Source of the DNA: Actimicrobium antarcticum
GTDB taxonomy: Bacteria > Pseudomonadota > Gammaproteobacteria > Burkholderiales > Burkholderiaceae_D
Reading direction: 5' to 3'
Assembly (NCBI RefSeq): GCF_039536745.1
Contig: NZ_BAAAZE010000005.1
Span: 124,001 to 188,000 of the forward strand
DNA: 64,000 bases
Below the pieces are notes generated by a model. That model searched no databases and had not been told where the DNA came from. It saw only the letters and a program-made list of their open reading frames with translations. This document shows positions 20,887 through 30,373 of this stretch, piece after piece. Position 1 is the first letter of the stretch. Every line of letters begins with the position of its first letter. Both the position numbers and the translations under genes were made by a program.

Positions 20887-22023
20887 ATGCGAGTGGATGT
20901 GAAGCAAATGAACGTGATGGAATTTTATGAGCACGCGCTATCGCAGCGCGGATTCAACGCCGACCCGGCACAACGCATCGCTGTCGAAAGGCTGCAGCGT
21001 GCCTACGACGAATGGGTGGCGTTCCGTGCACAGCGTTCGAGCAGTTTCAAGCGACTCATCAACCGTCCGGACGTGCCGCGTGGCGTGTACATGTGGGGTG
21101 GGGTGGGGCGTGGCAAGTCGTTCCTGATGGATAGTTTTTATTCGGTGGTGCCGGTCGTGCGCAAGACCCGCGTGCATTTTCATGAATTCATGCGCGATGT
21201 GCATCGCCAGCTCGATGCTCTGAAAAGTGTTGCCGACCCGCTCGATGTGGTGGCGCGCCAGATCGCCAAGAAATATCGCCTGATCTGTTTCGACGAGTTT
21301 CATGTCTCTGATATCGCCGATGCGATGATTCTCCATAACCTGTTCAAGGCCCTGTTTGCCAATGGCGTGTCATTCATCATTACGTCGAATTACGCACCCG
21401 ATACGCTGTATCCGGACGGGCTGCATCGCGACCGCATGTTGCCGACCATTGCGCTGCTGAAGCTGCATCTGGATGTCATGAACGTCGACGCCGGCAACGA
21501 TTATCGCAAGCGCGCGCTGGAACAGGTCGAGGCCTACCACACGCCATTGAATGCCGACGCCGACCGCGCCTTGCGGCATGCCTATTCCGGGGTTGCCGAT
21601 ACCGCCGACGAGGACCCGCGGGTGCGTATCGAAGCGCGTGAAATCCGTGCGCTGCGGCGTGCCGGCGGCGTGATCTGGTTTGACTTTGCCACGCTGTGCG
21701 GTGGTCCGCGTTCGCAAAATGATTATCTGGAAATCGCCAGCCGTTTTCATACCGTGGTGCTGTCCGGCATTCCGGAGATGTCGGCCTCGATGTCATCCGA
21801 GGCGCGGCGGTTCACCTGGCTCATTGATGTTTTTTATGACCACAAGGTCAAGTTGCTGATGTCGGCTGCCGTCGCGCCGGACGTGTTGTACACGCAGGGC
21901 ACGCTGGCCAATGAATTTCATCGCACCGTCTCGCGCATCATTGAAATGCAATCGCGCGAGTACATGGAAGCGCCGCGCCGCAGTGCTGTTGGCGTTGCTG
22001 GAAATGCTGGAGTTACCGCCTGA
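20887..22023 (+). CDS. zapE: Cell division protein ZapE (AFG1-family ATPase)
   Basis: A 378-residue P-loop ATPase. Walker A is GGVGRGKSFLMDSFY (residues 71–85) and Walker B is RLICFDEFHVSDIADAMIL. Further family marks are the SNYAPDTLYPDGLHRDRMLP segment and WFDFATLCGGPRSQNDYLEI. In E. coli ZapE acts on FtsZ rings at constriction. The start at 20887 follows AAGAG; in-frame alternatives are TTG 20863, GTG 20878 and ATG 20908. It follows the odh terminator and has a coiled-coil lipoprotein gene behind it. Confidence 0.93.
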   Translation: MRVDVKQMNVMEFYEHALSQRGFNADPAQRIAVERLQRAYDEWVAFRAQRSSSFKRLINRPDVPRGVYMWGGVGRGKSFLMDSFYSVVPVVRKTRVHFHEFMRDVHRQLDALKSVADPLDVVARQIAKKYRLICFDEFHVSDIADAMILHNLFKALFANGVSFIITSNYAPDTLYPDGLHRDRMLPTIALLKLHLDVMNVDAGNDYRKRALEQVEAYHTPLNADADRALRHAYSGVADTADEDPRVRIEAREIRALRRAGGVIWFDFATLCGGPRSQNDYLEIASRFHTVVLSGIPEMSASMSSEARRFTWLIDVFYDHKVKLLMSAAVAPDVLYTQGTLANEFHRTVSRIIEMQSREYMEAPRRSAVGVAGNAGVTA

Positions 22024-22043
22024 ACGGGCGGGAGAGGGAATTG

Positions 22044-22844
22044 ATGATGCATAGTCCGGAACTGATTCGCCCCGCGCGTTCGCGTGGCCTGGTGCTCCTG
22101 TTGGTGCTGACTGCAGCGGGGGTGTTCAGTGGTTGTGCGCTGCTCGCGCCGCCTGTCGCGACGGCGAATACGCCGCTCGGCAAGAGCGCTCTGGCGCAAG
22201 CCTGGCCGTCCGGTTCGATCGTCACCGTCGTGCTGGCAGAACAGGCGCTGCAAGCGTCGACCGCGCAGCGTGCCGCGATCGAACAGGCCTACCTGCAGGA
22301 TCAGACGAATTGCTTCGACAAGTTTTTCATGACCGCCTGCAATGACAAGGGCAAGGAGCGTCGCCGCATCGCGCTGGCCGACGTACGGGCGATCGAGGTC
22401 GAGGCGAATTACGTCAAGCGGCGCGACCGTGCCGACGAGCGCGACAAGGCGCTGGCCGCACGCGATGCCGAAGATCAGGCCGCCGCGCCACAACGCCTGC
22501 TGGACATCCAGGCACGCGAAAAAGCGGCCGCCATCAAGGCTGCCGAGCGTGCCGGCAATGCCGACAAGGAACAGGCGTCGCAGCAGCGTCAGGTCGGGAT
22601 CGATCCGCAACTGCGTCAGCGTGAATACGATGCAAAAGCCGCGCAGCAGCAGGCCACGGATGCTGCCCGTCAGGCGCAACGCGCCACCAATACCGCTGAC
22701 TTTCAAAAGAAGGCGGCCAATGCGGCAGAACGTCAAAAACAGGTGGCCGACAACAAGGCAAAGAAACTGGCGGAACGTGCGGCCCGGGATGTCGCCGACA
22801 AAAAAGCTGCCGAGCAGGCCGCCGCAGCCGCCGCCACCAAATAG
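22044..22844 (+). CDS. Putative lipoprotein with long coiled coil
   Basis: A 266-residue protein with a signal peptide ending in the lipobox FSGC (Cys31). The mature N-terminal part has a paired-cysteine motif, NCFDKFFMTACNDKGKERRR. From about residue 110 to the end it is almost entirely Ala/Lys/Glu/Gln-rich helix predicted to form coiled coil (for example AARDAEDQAAAPQRLLDIQ, RQVADNKAKKLAERAARD). A structural envelope or peptidoglycan-spanning role is possible but not shown. GGAGAGGG precedes the start, 20 bases after zapE. The next gene is convergent. Confidence 0.82.
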   Translation: MMHSPELIRPARSRGLVLLLVLTAAGVFSGCALLAPPVATANTPLGKSALAQAWPSGSIVTVVLAEQALQASTAQRAAIEQAYLQDQTNCFDKFFMTACNDKGKERRRIALADVRAIEVEANYVKRRDRADERDKALAARDAEDQAAAPQRLLDIQAREKAAAIKAAERAGNADKEQASQQRQVGIDPQLRQREYDAKAAQQQATDAARQAQRATNTADFQKKAANAAERQKQVADNKAKKLAERAARDVADKKAAEQAAAAAATK

Positions 22845-22881
22845 TTTTAGCAGGGTGCGCGCGGGTTGTGAACGAACCGAT

Positions 22882-23652
22882 TCAGCCTGCTGGCGTCACG
22901 AGTTTTACCAGCGCCAGCGTGCAATTGTCGCCACGGCTCCCGACAGCGCGGGCGCGCGCCGTGTTGATCAGCAACTCGGCTATCTGGCGTGGTCCGCTGC
23001 CCGCCAGTGCGACCGCCTCGGCCAGTTCCTGGTCGCTGAAATAGTGCCAAAGCCCATCGGAACACAACAGGAAGGCATCGCCTGCAGACAGGCCGTCAAA
23101 GCGCCCCAACGTCACGAAGGGTTGTGCGCTTGGACTACCCAGTACATTGACCAGCACATGTGCCAGGCGATGGTTGATGGCGTGCCCGGCGTCCAGCCTG
23201 CCTTGCGCCACCATGCGTTCAATCAGCGAATGATCTCTAGTCCGCTCTGCCAGCGCCGGCCCCCGAAAACGGTACAGGCGCGAGTCCCCCACGTGGGCCC
23301 AGTGCGCCGTACCCGTCGGCGTGAGTATCAGTGCCACCATCGTGCTGTGCGGTTCTTTTTCGGTGCTCAGTCCACTGAGCTGGATGATGGTGTGGGCCTC
23401 GCGCACAAGATTGCGCAACATCACTTCAATGTCGCCGCTCACCGGAGAGAATTTGTCGAACAGTTCTCTGGCGGTACGAATGACCTGTTCGGCGGCAATT
23501 GCCCCGCCGCTACTGCCACCCATGCCATCGGCCAGTACGGCCAGCATGAATCCGGAAGCGTTTGGTGCCGCCATCAGCGCAACCCGATCCTGTTGTTCCG
23601 GACGGTCGCCGATATGCTGTCCGCTTCCTGCTTCGATCTTGTATTGGCTCAT
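22882..23652 (-). CDS. PP2C-family serine/threonine protein phosphatase
   Basis: A 256-residue Stp1/PrpC-like phosphatase. Metal-binding motifs are in the expected order: GDRPEQQDRVAL, LADGMGGSSGG, GDSRLYRFRG, CSDGLWHYFSDQE and the C-terminal GSRGDNCTLAL. It should remove phosphate from Ser/Thr residues with Mn/Mg and is cytoplasmic. The start at 23652 (MSQYKIEAG) is chosen on family resemblance; ATG 23676 is in frame, and neither has a strong ribosome site. No cognate kinase is in the window. The gene is convergent with the coiled-coil lipoprotein and divergent from the YdcH-like gene. Confidence 0.9.
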   Translation of the reverse strand: MSQYKIEAGSGQHIGDRPEQQDRVALMAAPNASGFMLAVLADGMGGSSGGAIAAEQVIRTARELFDKFSPVSGDIEVMLRNLVREAHTIIQLSGLSTEKEPHSTMVALILTPTGTAHWAHVGDSRLYRFRGPALAERTRDHSLIERMVAQGRLDAGHAINHRLAHVLVNVLGSPSAQPFVTLGRFDGLSAGDAFLLCSDGLWHYFSDQELAEAVALAGSGPRQIAELLINTARARAVGSRGDNCTLALVKLVTPAG

Positions 23653-23809
23653 GGACCGGGGTGGATTAAACTGCATGGAGTTGAAAATTATTATTGCACG
23701 GAAGAACTTAAAATTACGCGATGGCGCGACTCTCCGTTGCAAAATCAGCACCCACGATAAAAGCGCCACGACCCAATCACCATGTCCGAATCACGATGAC
23801 CGAATCAGA

Positions 23810-24016
23810 ATGAATACACAGCCGTCGAACGAGGTGCGCCGTCGCATCATTGAACTGGAAGTCGAGCATCGGGATCTCGATGCCGTGATCGATACGCTGA
23901 TCCGCGATGTCAGGCACGAAGAACTCCAGTTGCGCCGCCTGAAAAAGCGCAAATTGCAATTGAAGGATCACATCACGCTGCTCAAAATGCAGTTGATCCC
24001 CGACATACCGGCCTGA
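23810..24016 (+). CDS. YdcH-family (DUF465) small protein
   Basis: A 68-residue, highly charged all-helical protein. The pattern RRRIIELEVEHRDLDAVIDTL..LQLRRLKKRKLQLKDHITLLK matches the YdcH/DUF465 family of short helical hairpins, whose function is poorly known. The ATG at 23810 gives the family's usual length. The ribosome site is weak. Its stop lies 10 bases before the GTG start of the helicase gene, so the two are probably co-transcribed. Confidence 0.85.
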   Translation: MNTQPSNEVRRRIIELEVEHRDLDAVIDTLIRDVRHEELQLRRLKKRKLQLKDHITLLKMQLIPDIPA

Positions 24017-24026
24017 TGCCCGCACT

Positions 24027-26081
24027 GTGTCTCCTGCCTCTTCTTTACCGATCGTTACCTTGACCGAAGCTCCTCCCGACGACTCCGTGCCGGCCACTGC
24101 CGGCATCCACGATGCCGATGTTGATCGCCTGTTTGGCGATGGTGGCGCACTCAGCCAGGCCGTGCGTGGCTTTCGCTCGCGCACCGCGCAAACCGAAATG
24201 GCCAAGGCCATCGCCAATGCGATTGCGGGCCAGCACACCTTGATCGCCGAAGCTGGCACCGGTACCGGCAAGACGTTCGCGTACCTGGTGCCTGCCTTGC
24301 TGTGGGGTGGCAAGGTGATTGTCTCGACCGGTACCAAGAACTTGCAGGACCAGCTGTATTCGCGTGATATCCCGACCGTGCGCAAGGCGCTCAATGCGCC
24401 GGTCTCGGTGGCATTGCTCAAGGGCCGCTCCAACTACGTCTGCCATTTTCATCTGGAGCGCACGCTGCAGAATGGCCGCATGACCTCGCGTGACGATGTC
24501 GGCAATCTGCGTGAAATTTCGCGCTTCATGAAGACCACGATGACCGGCGACAAGGCCGAGTTGTCGCGCGTGCCCGAGAACGCGCTGATCTGGAATCTGG
24601 TGACCTCGACCCGCGACACCTGCATGGGCGCCGAATGCCAGTATTACCAGGATTGCTTCGTGATGAAGGCGCGTAAGGAAGCGCAGCAAGCCGACATCGT
24701 GGTGGTCAATCACCACCTGTTCTTTGCCGATGTCGCGCTCAAGGAAACCGGCATGGCCGAGCTGCTGCCATCGGCCAATACGATCATTTTCGATGAAGCC
24801 CATCAGCTGCCAGAAACCGCCACGCTGTTTTTCGGCGACACGATTTCGACCTCGCAAATCCTGGAGCTGTGTCGGGATGTGCTGGCCGAAGGCCTGTCGC
24901 ATGCGCGCGATGGCGCCGACTGGGCCCGTGTGGTAGCACCTGTCGAACGCGCCGCGCGCGATCTGCGACTGGCGTTTCCGCAGGATGTCGTGCGTCTGGC
25001 GGTCAACCAGATCGCGCCGTCGAGTGCATTTTTTCCGGCGCTGGTGACCTTGCAGACCGAGTTGCAGGGCATGGTCGACGTGCTGGCCAAACAAGCCGAG
25101 CGGGCCGAGACGATCGAGCAATGTCGCGTGCGGGCAATCGAACTGGGCAACCAGCTCGACGCCTGGGATGCGGCGACCGATGCGAGCGCTGCCGTGCCCG
25201 AGGCGGGGCAGGAAAAAGTGCTGTGGGTCGAAGCCTTTTCGACCTCGCTGCAATTGCACCAGACCCCGCTGTCGATTGCACCGATTTTCAACAAGCAACG
25301 CGAAGGCACGCCACGCGCCTGGATTTTTACCTCGGCGACACTAGCGGTCAAAAACGATTTCAATCACTTCAATTCGCAGATGGGTTTGTGGGATGTGACC
25401 GCCAAGTCCTGGCCGAGTCCGTTCGATTACGAGCAGCAGGGCTTGCTGTACGTACCGCATAATTTGCCGCAGCCAAATTCGCCGGACTATACCGATGCCG
25501 TCATCGATGCCGCCTTGCCGGTCATCGAAGCCGCCGGTGGCCGGACGTTCCTGCTATGCACCACGATCCGGGCAGTCAACCGGGCGGCGGAGCGTTTGCG
25601 CGCAGAATTCGCGCAGCGCAATCTGCCGTTTCCGCTGATGGTACAGGGTGAAGCAGGGCGCACCGAATTGCTGGACCGCTTTCGTGCCGCCGGCAACGCG
25701 GTATTGATCGGCAGTCAGAGTTTCTGGGAGGGTGTCGATGTGCGCGGCGATGCGCTGTCGCTGGTGATCATCGACAAGCTGCCGTTTTCACCGCCCGATG
25801 ATCCGGTGCTGGCAGCGCGTATCGGTGCGCTGGAACGCAAGGGCCTGAACGGATTCGTCCATCATCAGCTGCCGGAAGCCATCATCAATCTGAAGCAGGG
25901 AGCCGGTCGTCTGATCCGCGACGAAAGTGATCGTGGCGTGCTGATGCTGTGTGATCCGCGTCTGATTTCGAAGCCGTATGGCAAGCGGATCTGGCAGAGC
26001 ATGCCGTCCTTCAAGCGCACCCGCGAACTGGATGCGGTGCTGGCTTTTTTTGCTGCCGGGTCGGCCCATCCGGCTGCGTAG
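24027..26081 (+). CDS. ATP-dependent DNA helicase, DinG/YoaA type (iron-sulfur, XPD-like)
   Basis: A 684-residue superfamily 2 helicase. Walker A is EAGTGTGKTFAYLVP (about 75–89) and the DEAH box lies in IIFDEAHQLPE (about 250). Between them are four cysteines, at NYVCHFH, DTCMGAEC and YQDCF, in the arrangement that binds the [4Fe-4S] cluster of XPD/DinG enzymes. C-terminal motifs include IGSQSFWEGVDVRGDALSLVIIDKLPF and QGAGRLIRDESDRG. It should unwind DNA 5' to 3' during repair or at R-loops. The start is a GTG at 24027; no ATG fits the frame nearby. Separation from DinG proper is uncertain, so no symbol is given. Confidence 0.92.
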   Translation: MSPASSLPIVTLTEAPPDDSVPATAGIHDADVDRLFGDGGALSQAVRGFRSRTAQTEMAKAIANAIAGQHTLIAEAGTGTGKTFAYLVPALLWGGKVIVSTGTKNLQDQLYSRDIPTVRKALNAPVSVALLKGRSNYVCHFHLERTLQNGRMTSRDDVGNLREISRFMKTTMTGDKAELSRVPENALIWNLVTSTRDTCMGAECQYYQDCFVMKARKEAQQADIVVVNHHLFFADVALKETGMAELLPSANTIIFDEAHQLPETATLFFGDTISTSQILELCRDVLAEGLSHARDGADWARVVAPVERAARDLRLAFPQDVVRLAVNQIAPSSAFFPALVTLQTELQGMVDVLAKQAERAETIEQCRVRAIELGNQLDAWDAATDASAAVPEAGQEKVLWVEAFSTSLQLHQTPLSIAPIFNKQREGTPRAWIFTSATLAVKNDFNHFNSQMGLWDVTAKSWPSPFDYEQQGLLYVPHNLPQPNSPDYTDAVIDAALPVIEAAGGRTFLLCTTIRAVNRAAERLRAEFAQRNLPFPLMVQGEAGRTELLDRFRAAGNAVLIGSQSFWEGVDVRGDALSLVIIDKLPFSPPDDPVLAARIGALERKGLNGFVHHQLPEAIINLKQGAGRLIRDESDRGVLMLCDPRLISKPYGKRIWQSMPSFKRTRELDAVLAFFAAGSAHPAA

Positions 26082-26228
26082 CCAGTGCTGCAAACGGTGC
26101 AATTGATTTGTATAGCTTTATGGTAATGATCGTTATACTTGGTTTTTTTTTGCTGCGGCAATGTGCCAACGTGGAGGGCTGTAGCCCTGGGCAACGCGCC
26201 CGATGAATGCAAGTCTTTAGGGGATGGC

Positions 26229-27149
26229 ATGTCCGAGTCCGTTTCACTGGTGCCTGTGCGTGTCTCCGAGATCTCCGTCGGCAAGGCTCTGCAACGCGCC
26301 ATCTACGATTATCACGGCAAGCTTCTGCTGGCCTCAGGTTGCGTGATCGAAAGTGTCAGTCAGATGGCGGGTGTGCTGGAAAACGGCTACTACCATGACG
26401 CTGACTGGGACGCGCCGGCAAAAGCGCCGGCCGCCGAACAGAACATAGCCCGTCTGGTCGATGTCACGGCAGCGCCGAAGCCGGAAGCCGCGGAACGGGA
26501 AATCGCCGTCAACATGCAGGACGTGCGCTGGCACATTGGCGAAACCATGATCCTGCAGATGCAGGACAAACCTTCCGTCCGGTACACCGTCAAGCTGATT
26601 GGCTTCGTCAAAGGCAAGACGGTTTATGTCACCGCGCCGATGATGGATGGAAAGTTCGAACTGATCCGCGACGGCCAGACTTTTGTCGTCCGCGCGTTTT
26701 CCGGCAAGAAGGCCTATGCCTTCATTGCAGCAGCCGTCAAGTCGGTCCATACACCGCATCCGTATCTTCACCTTTCGTTTCCCAAGCAATTACGCTGTAC
26801 GGTGGTGCGCCAGACCGCGCGCGTCTCGGTCCGGCTGATTTCGGCAATTTCCCTCGGTGTGCCTGAGCGCAATGCGGCTGGCACCATCACCGATCTGAGC
26901 ATGGGTGGTGCCTCGGTAATTGCCAAAGAAGCGCTGGGCGAAAGAGGCGAGGGCGGGCGCATGAAGATGAAGGTCCACGTAGCCGATCAGGATTGTTTTC
27001 TCAATTTGCAAACGGTTCTTCGATCAATCTCGCCGGCCGACACCGGTGACGGATTTCGCCATGGCTTCGAATTCGTTGATGTCGCCATTCAGGATCGCCT
27101 GATCCTGTCAGCCTATGTCCACCAGGCGCTGGTCGAAACGGATAACTGA
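26229..27149 (+). CDS. PilZ-domain protein with YcgR-like N-terminal domain
   Basis: A 306-residue cytoplasmic protein. Residues about 95–195 resemble the YcgR N-terminal domain (IGETMILQMQ, GFVKGKTVYVTAP, FVVRAFSGKKAYAF). Residues about 200–300 are a PilZ domain with both c-di-GMP contact motifs, RQTARVSVR (RxxxR) and DLSMGG ([D/N]xSxxG). It should bind c-di-GMP and slow flagellar rotation or otherwise switch cells toward biofilm growth. The start at 26229 follows AGGGG. It lies just upstream of the pel operon, also a c-di-GMP target, and in the same window as the flagellar genes. Confidence 0.9.
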   Translation: MSESVSLVPVRVSEISVGKALQRAIYDYHGKLLLASGCVIESVSQMAGVLENGYYHDADWDAPAKAPAAEQNIARLVDVTAAPKPEAAEREIAVNMQDVRWHIGETMILQMQDKPSVRYTVKLIGFVKGKTVYVTAPMMDGKFELIRDGQTFVVRAFSGKKAYAFIAAAVKSVHTPHPYLHLSFPKQLRCTVVRQTARVSVRLISAISLGVPERNAAGTITDLSMGGASVIAKEALGERGEGGRMKMKVHVADQDCFLNLQTVLRSISPADTGDGFRHGFEFVDVAIQDRLILSAYVHQALVETDN

Positions 27150-27529
27150 TCTGTTGCGGCGGGCTTCCATTGGGACAGTACGAAGCGCCACTAGCCGGAA
27201 CGGCTCTCTCTTAAGTAACTGAAAGTTTTTGATAATTATTACTGACTCTTTCATTTGCTTCCTGATACCGTTCGGAATTAATTGAATGTAAGAAACTACT
27301 TTCCGTAATCTAATAATTACTGCGAAGTGTCGTCAAGATTTCGATGACGATTGCCGTGGAGATTTGCGCGCCCGGGTCAGGTAATCTTTTACAAGCGTCG
27401 GTATAGAGCGACAGTTCCCGGGAGATTTTTTTGTCTGATCATTGCACCACTGATGCCATTTGTAGCGTGCAGTGGGTCGCCCCGGCGACCCTCGCCATCA
27501 GCATCGCTAATCTCCCGAATCTCCCGAGT
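27150..27529 (+). promoter_or_regulatory. AT-rich upstream region of the pel operon
   Basis: The stretch from about 27210 to 27325 is clearly more AT-rich than the surrounding coding DNA. It holds two near-identical 12-mers, TAATTATTACTG (27233–27244) and TAATAATTACTG (27311–27322), 78 bp apart. A possible sigma-70 promoter is TTGAAT (27282–27287), an 18-bp spacer, and TAATCT (27306–27311). Paired sites fit an activator or repressor such as the FleQ-type control known for Pseudomonas pel, but that link is inference. Confidence 0.45.
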
Positions 27530-30373
27530 ATGCTCGTCGGCCATGGCCGCAGCATCTTCGTTGCCACGTTGTCCTTCTTGCTCTTCCTGTCCCTGTTCCT
27601 GTCGCTGCCTGCGGCCGCACAAAGCCCGAGCGTCGCGTTCTATTACGGCGCCGAGCCACCGCTGGTGGAACTGCAAGCCTTCGACATTGCCGTGGTCGAG
27701 CCAGACCACGTCACCAACCCTGCTGCCCGCGCCCGTTCCGTTGCCGACGGCACGCATACGCTCTTCGCCTACGTATCCCTTGGCGAAGTCCAGCCGTCCC
27801 GGTCGTATTACAAGCAACTGCCTGCAGGCGCACTGCGTGGCGACAATGCAGCATGGGGCAGCAAGGTCATCGACCAGGCTGCACCTGGCTGGCAACCGTT
27901 TTTTCTGGATCAGGTCATTGCGCCGCTCTGGCAGCAAGGCTGGCGCGGGTTTTTCCTGGACACGCTCGATTCCTATCAATTGTTTGCCAGGACCGATGCC
28001 GAGCGCAGCCGTCAAACCGGCGCGATGGTGGCGCTGTTACGCGAATTCAAGCGGCGGTACCCGGACGCAAAATTGATTCTCAACCGCGGCTTCGAGCTGC
28101 TGCCCGAGATCGCACCGCTGACCTATGCGGTCGCTGCCGAATCGTTGTACCAGGGTTTCGATGCGGCGCGCAATCAGTATGGTCCGGTGTCTGCGACGGA
28201 CCGGGAATGGTTGCTGGCTCAGATGTCCACCGTGCGTCAGAAATATGGTTTGCCGGTCATCGCCATCGACTATGTCGATCCTGCGCTGCCTGCATCACGC
28301 GACTTGGCGCGGTCGACGGCCAGGCAGATCGCCAGCCAGGGATTCATTCCGTGGGTCGCTGATGGCGGACTCACGTCACTCGGTATCGGCAGTATCGAAG
28401 TCATGCCGCGTACCGTACTGATCCTGGTGGATAACCTTGATCTCGATTTTCATTACACCTCGGCGCAGCGGTTTCTTGGCATGCCTCTGAACTATCTCGG
28501 CTTGCGCTACGAGTTTGTCGACATGTCCACACAGGCCTTGCCCGAAGGCTTATTGCAAGGCCGCTATGCAGGCGTCGTCAGCTGGCTTAACGCCGGTGTG
28601 GATCATCCGGGGCTGGCCAGCTGGTTCAAGCGGCGCATCAGCGAGGGAGTGCGGATCGCAGTGTTCGACACGTTTGGTTTTCCGGTCGACGAGCAACAGG
28701 CGAGTGCGTTAGGTTTGCGGCGTGTCAGCCCACCACGTTCCGGCCGCATGGCGATTCGTTCGCGCGATTCGGCCATGCTGGACTTCGAGGTCACTGCGCA
28801 GCCCGACCGTAGTCTGGTCGAACCGCTGCAACTGCTGCCCCGTCATGGGCGCAGTCTGCTGACATTGCAGGATGGTGCCGGGACGACCTTCGATGCGGTG
28901 GCGCTGACAGGGTGGGGCGGATATGCCTTGAGTCCGTTCACGACACGCAATCTGTCTGCAGTTGATCAGGATCGCTGGATATTGCAACCGATTAAATTTT
29001 TGCAGGCGGCCCTGCAACTGCCGGACATGCCGATGCCAGACGTCACCACGGAAGGCGGTCGTCGCATGCTGATGGCCCACATTGATGCGGACGGTTTTCC
29101 GTCGCGTGCAGAACTGCCCGGTACGCCGTTCGCTGCCGATGTGCTGCAAAAACAGATTCTTGAACGCTATCGCCTGCCGACCGCAATGTCGGTGATCGAG
29201 GCCGAGATCAGTGCGCAAGGAGTGCGGCCCGAGCAGTCTCCGCAGCTTGAAGCGATCGCAAGACGGATTTTTGCATTGCCGTATGTGGAGGGCGCCAGCC
29301 ATTCCTACTCGCACCCTTTTTCCTGGGCTCGGGCGATGGGCGTGGTCAGCAACCGTGATGAAGCCACCAATACTGACAAATCATACGGATTGCCGCTGCC
29401 GGGATATCGCTTCGACCTGCGCCGCGAGGTGCAGGGATCGATGGATTACATCAACACGCGTCTGATGCCAGCGAACAAAAAAGCATCGCTGTTTCTATGG
29501 ACCGGCAATTGTGTGCCGCTGGCGAGCGCGATTGCCGAAACGGTCAATGATGGTTTCCTGAACATGAATGGCGGTGACACCAGCATCACCCAAAGCAATA
29601 ATTCCTGGACCGCGATCGCCGCGCAAGGCGTGCGCAAGTCCGGCTGGTATCAGGTATTCGCACCGAACCAGAATGAAAATGTCTACACCAACAACTGGAC
29701 CGGGCCGTTCTATGGTTTCGAACGGGTCATCGAAACCTACAAGCTGACCGGCGCACCGTATAGATTCAAGCCGGTCGATATCTACTATCACGCGTATTCG
29801 GCCAGCAAGCCTGCTTCGCTGGCGGCACTGCACAAGGTGTACGGATGGGCAATGGCACAACCTTTTACACGGGTATTTCCGTCGCAGTACGCACGCAAGG
29901 TACTGGATTTCGAAGCCACCAGCATTGCGCGCGAGCTCGCGTCGGGCGACCTGATCGTGCGTACCGGCAGTAATTTGCGGACCTTGCGTTTGCCGCCTGG
30001 CGCGGTCGCTCCGTCATTGCGCGACAGCACTGGCGTCGCCGGTATTGCGCCCGGACCATCCGGCGATTACCTGACGCTGGCAGCCTCTCAGGTACGCCTG
30101 TCAGCGAAATCCGATCAGGGCGGCGTACGGATTCAGGACATCAATGGCAGCATCAGCAGCTTCATCCGCAGTCGCGACGCCAGCGGCGAGCAGTTGCAGT
30201 TCACGGCCACGGCCAATGAACGCATCGTGTTGACGCTGGCGCAGTCCGCTGCCTGCCGCGTCAGCGCCGACCGCAAACCTGTTACTCCCGAGCGCGGCAC
30301 ACAGCGTTACGTCCTGGGTGGCGACGACTCGTTGCCACAGAGTACTGCTGTGGTTGTGCGGTGCGCGGCATGA
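27530..30373 (+). CDS. pelA: Pel polysaccharide hydrolase/deacetylase
   Basis: A 947-residue periplasmic protein that trims and partly deacetylates Pel (a GalNAc-rich polymer). A signal peptide precedes AAAQSPS. The N-terminal TIM-barrel glycosidase region (about 30–270) has VAFYYGAEPP, GFFLDTLDSY and AIDYVDP. A middle Rossmann-like region follows. The deacetylase region starts at MLMAHIDADGFPSRAEL and has SHSYSHPFSW, supplying the Asp and His metal ligands. The ATG at 27530 gives the P. aeruginosa length (948) and a clean signal peptide. A TTG at 27431 with GGGAGA before it is in frame, so the start is not certain. Its stop overlaps pelB. Confidence 0.93.
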   Translation: MLVGHGRSIFVATLSFLLFLSLFLSLPAAAQSPSVAFYYGAEPPLVELQAFDIAVVEPDHVTNPAARARSVADGTHTLFAYVSLGEVQPSRSYYKQLPAGALRGDNAAWGSKVIDQAAPGWQPFFLDQVIAPLWQQGWRGFFLDTLDSYQLFARTDAERSRQTGAMVALLREFKRRYPDAKLILNRGFELLPEIAPLTYAVAAESLYQGFDAARNQYGPVSATDREWLLAQMSTVRQKYGLPVIAIDYVDPALPASRDLARSTARQIASQGFIPWVADGGLTSLGIGSIEVMPRTVLILVDNLDLDFHYTSAQRFLGMPLNYLGLRYEFVDMSTQALPEGLLQGRYAGVVSWLNAGVDHPGLASWFKRRISEGVRIAVFDTFGFPVDEQQASALGLRRVSPPRSGRMAIRSRDSAMLDFEVTAQPDRSLVEPLQLLPRHGRSLLTLQDGAGTTFDAVALTGWGGYALSPFTTRNLSAVDQDRWILQPIKFLQAALQLPDMPMPDVTTEGGRRMLMAHIDADGFPSRAELPGTPFAADVLQKQILERYRLPTAMSVIEAEISAQGVRPEQSPQLEAIARRIFALPYVEGASHSYSHPFSWARAMGVVSNRDEATNTDKSYGLPLPGYRFDLRREVQGSMDYINTRLMPANKKASLFLWTGNCVPLASAIAETVNDGFLNMNGGDTSITQSNNSWTAIAAQGVRKSGWYQVFAPNQNENVYTNNWTGPFYGFERVIETYKLTGAPYRFKPVDIYYHAYSASKPASLAALHKVYGWAMAQPFTRVFPSQYARKVLDFEATSIARELASGDLIVRTGSNLRTLRLPPGAVAPSLRDSTGVAGIAPGPSGDYLTLAASQVRLSAKSDQGGVRIQDINGSISSFIRSRDASGEQLQFTATANERIVLTLAQSAACRVSADRKPVTPERGTQRYVLGGDDSLPQSTAVVVRCAA

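Noticed and set aside
22342..23760. Long plus-strand frame spanning the coiled-coil lipoprotein and the PP2C gene
   Set aside because: It overlaps two well-supported genes in other frames and strands, and its composition is unlike a protein.
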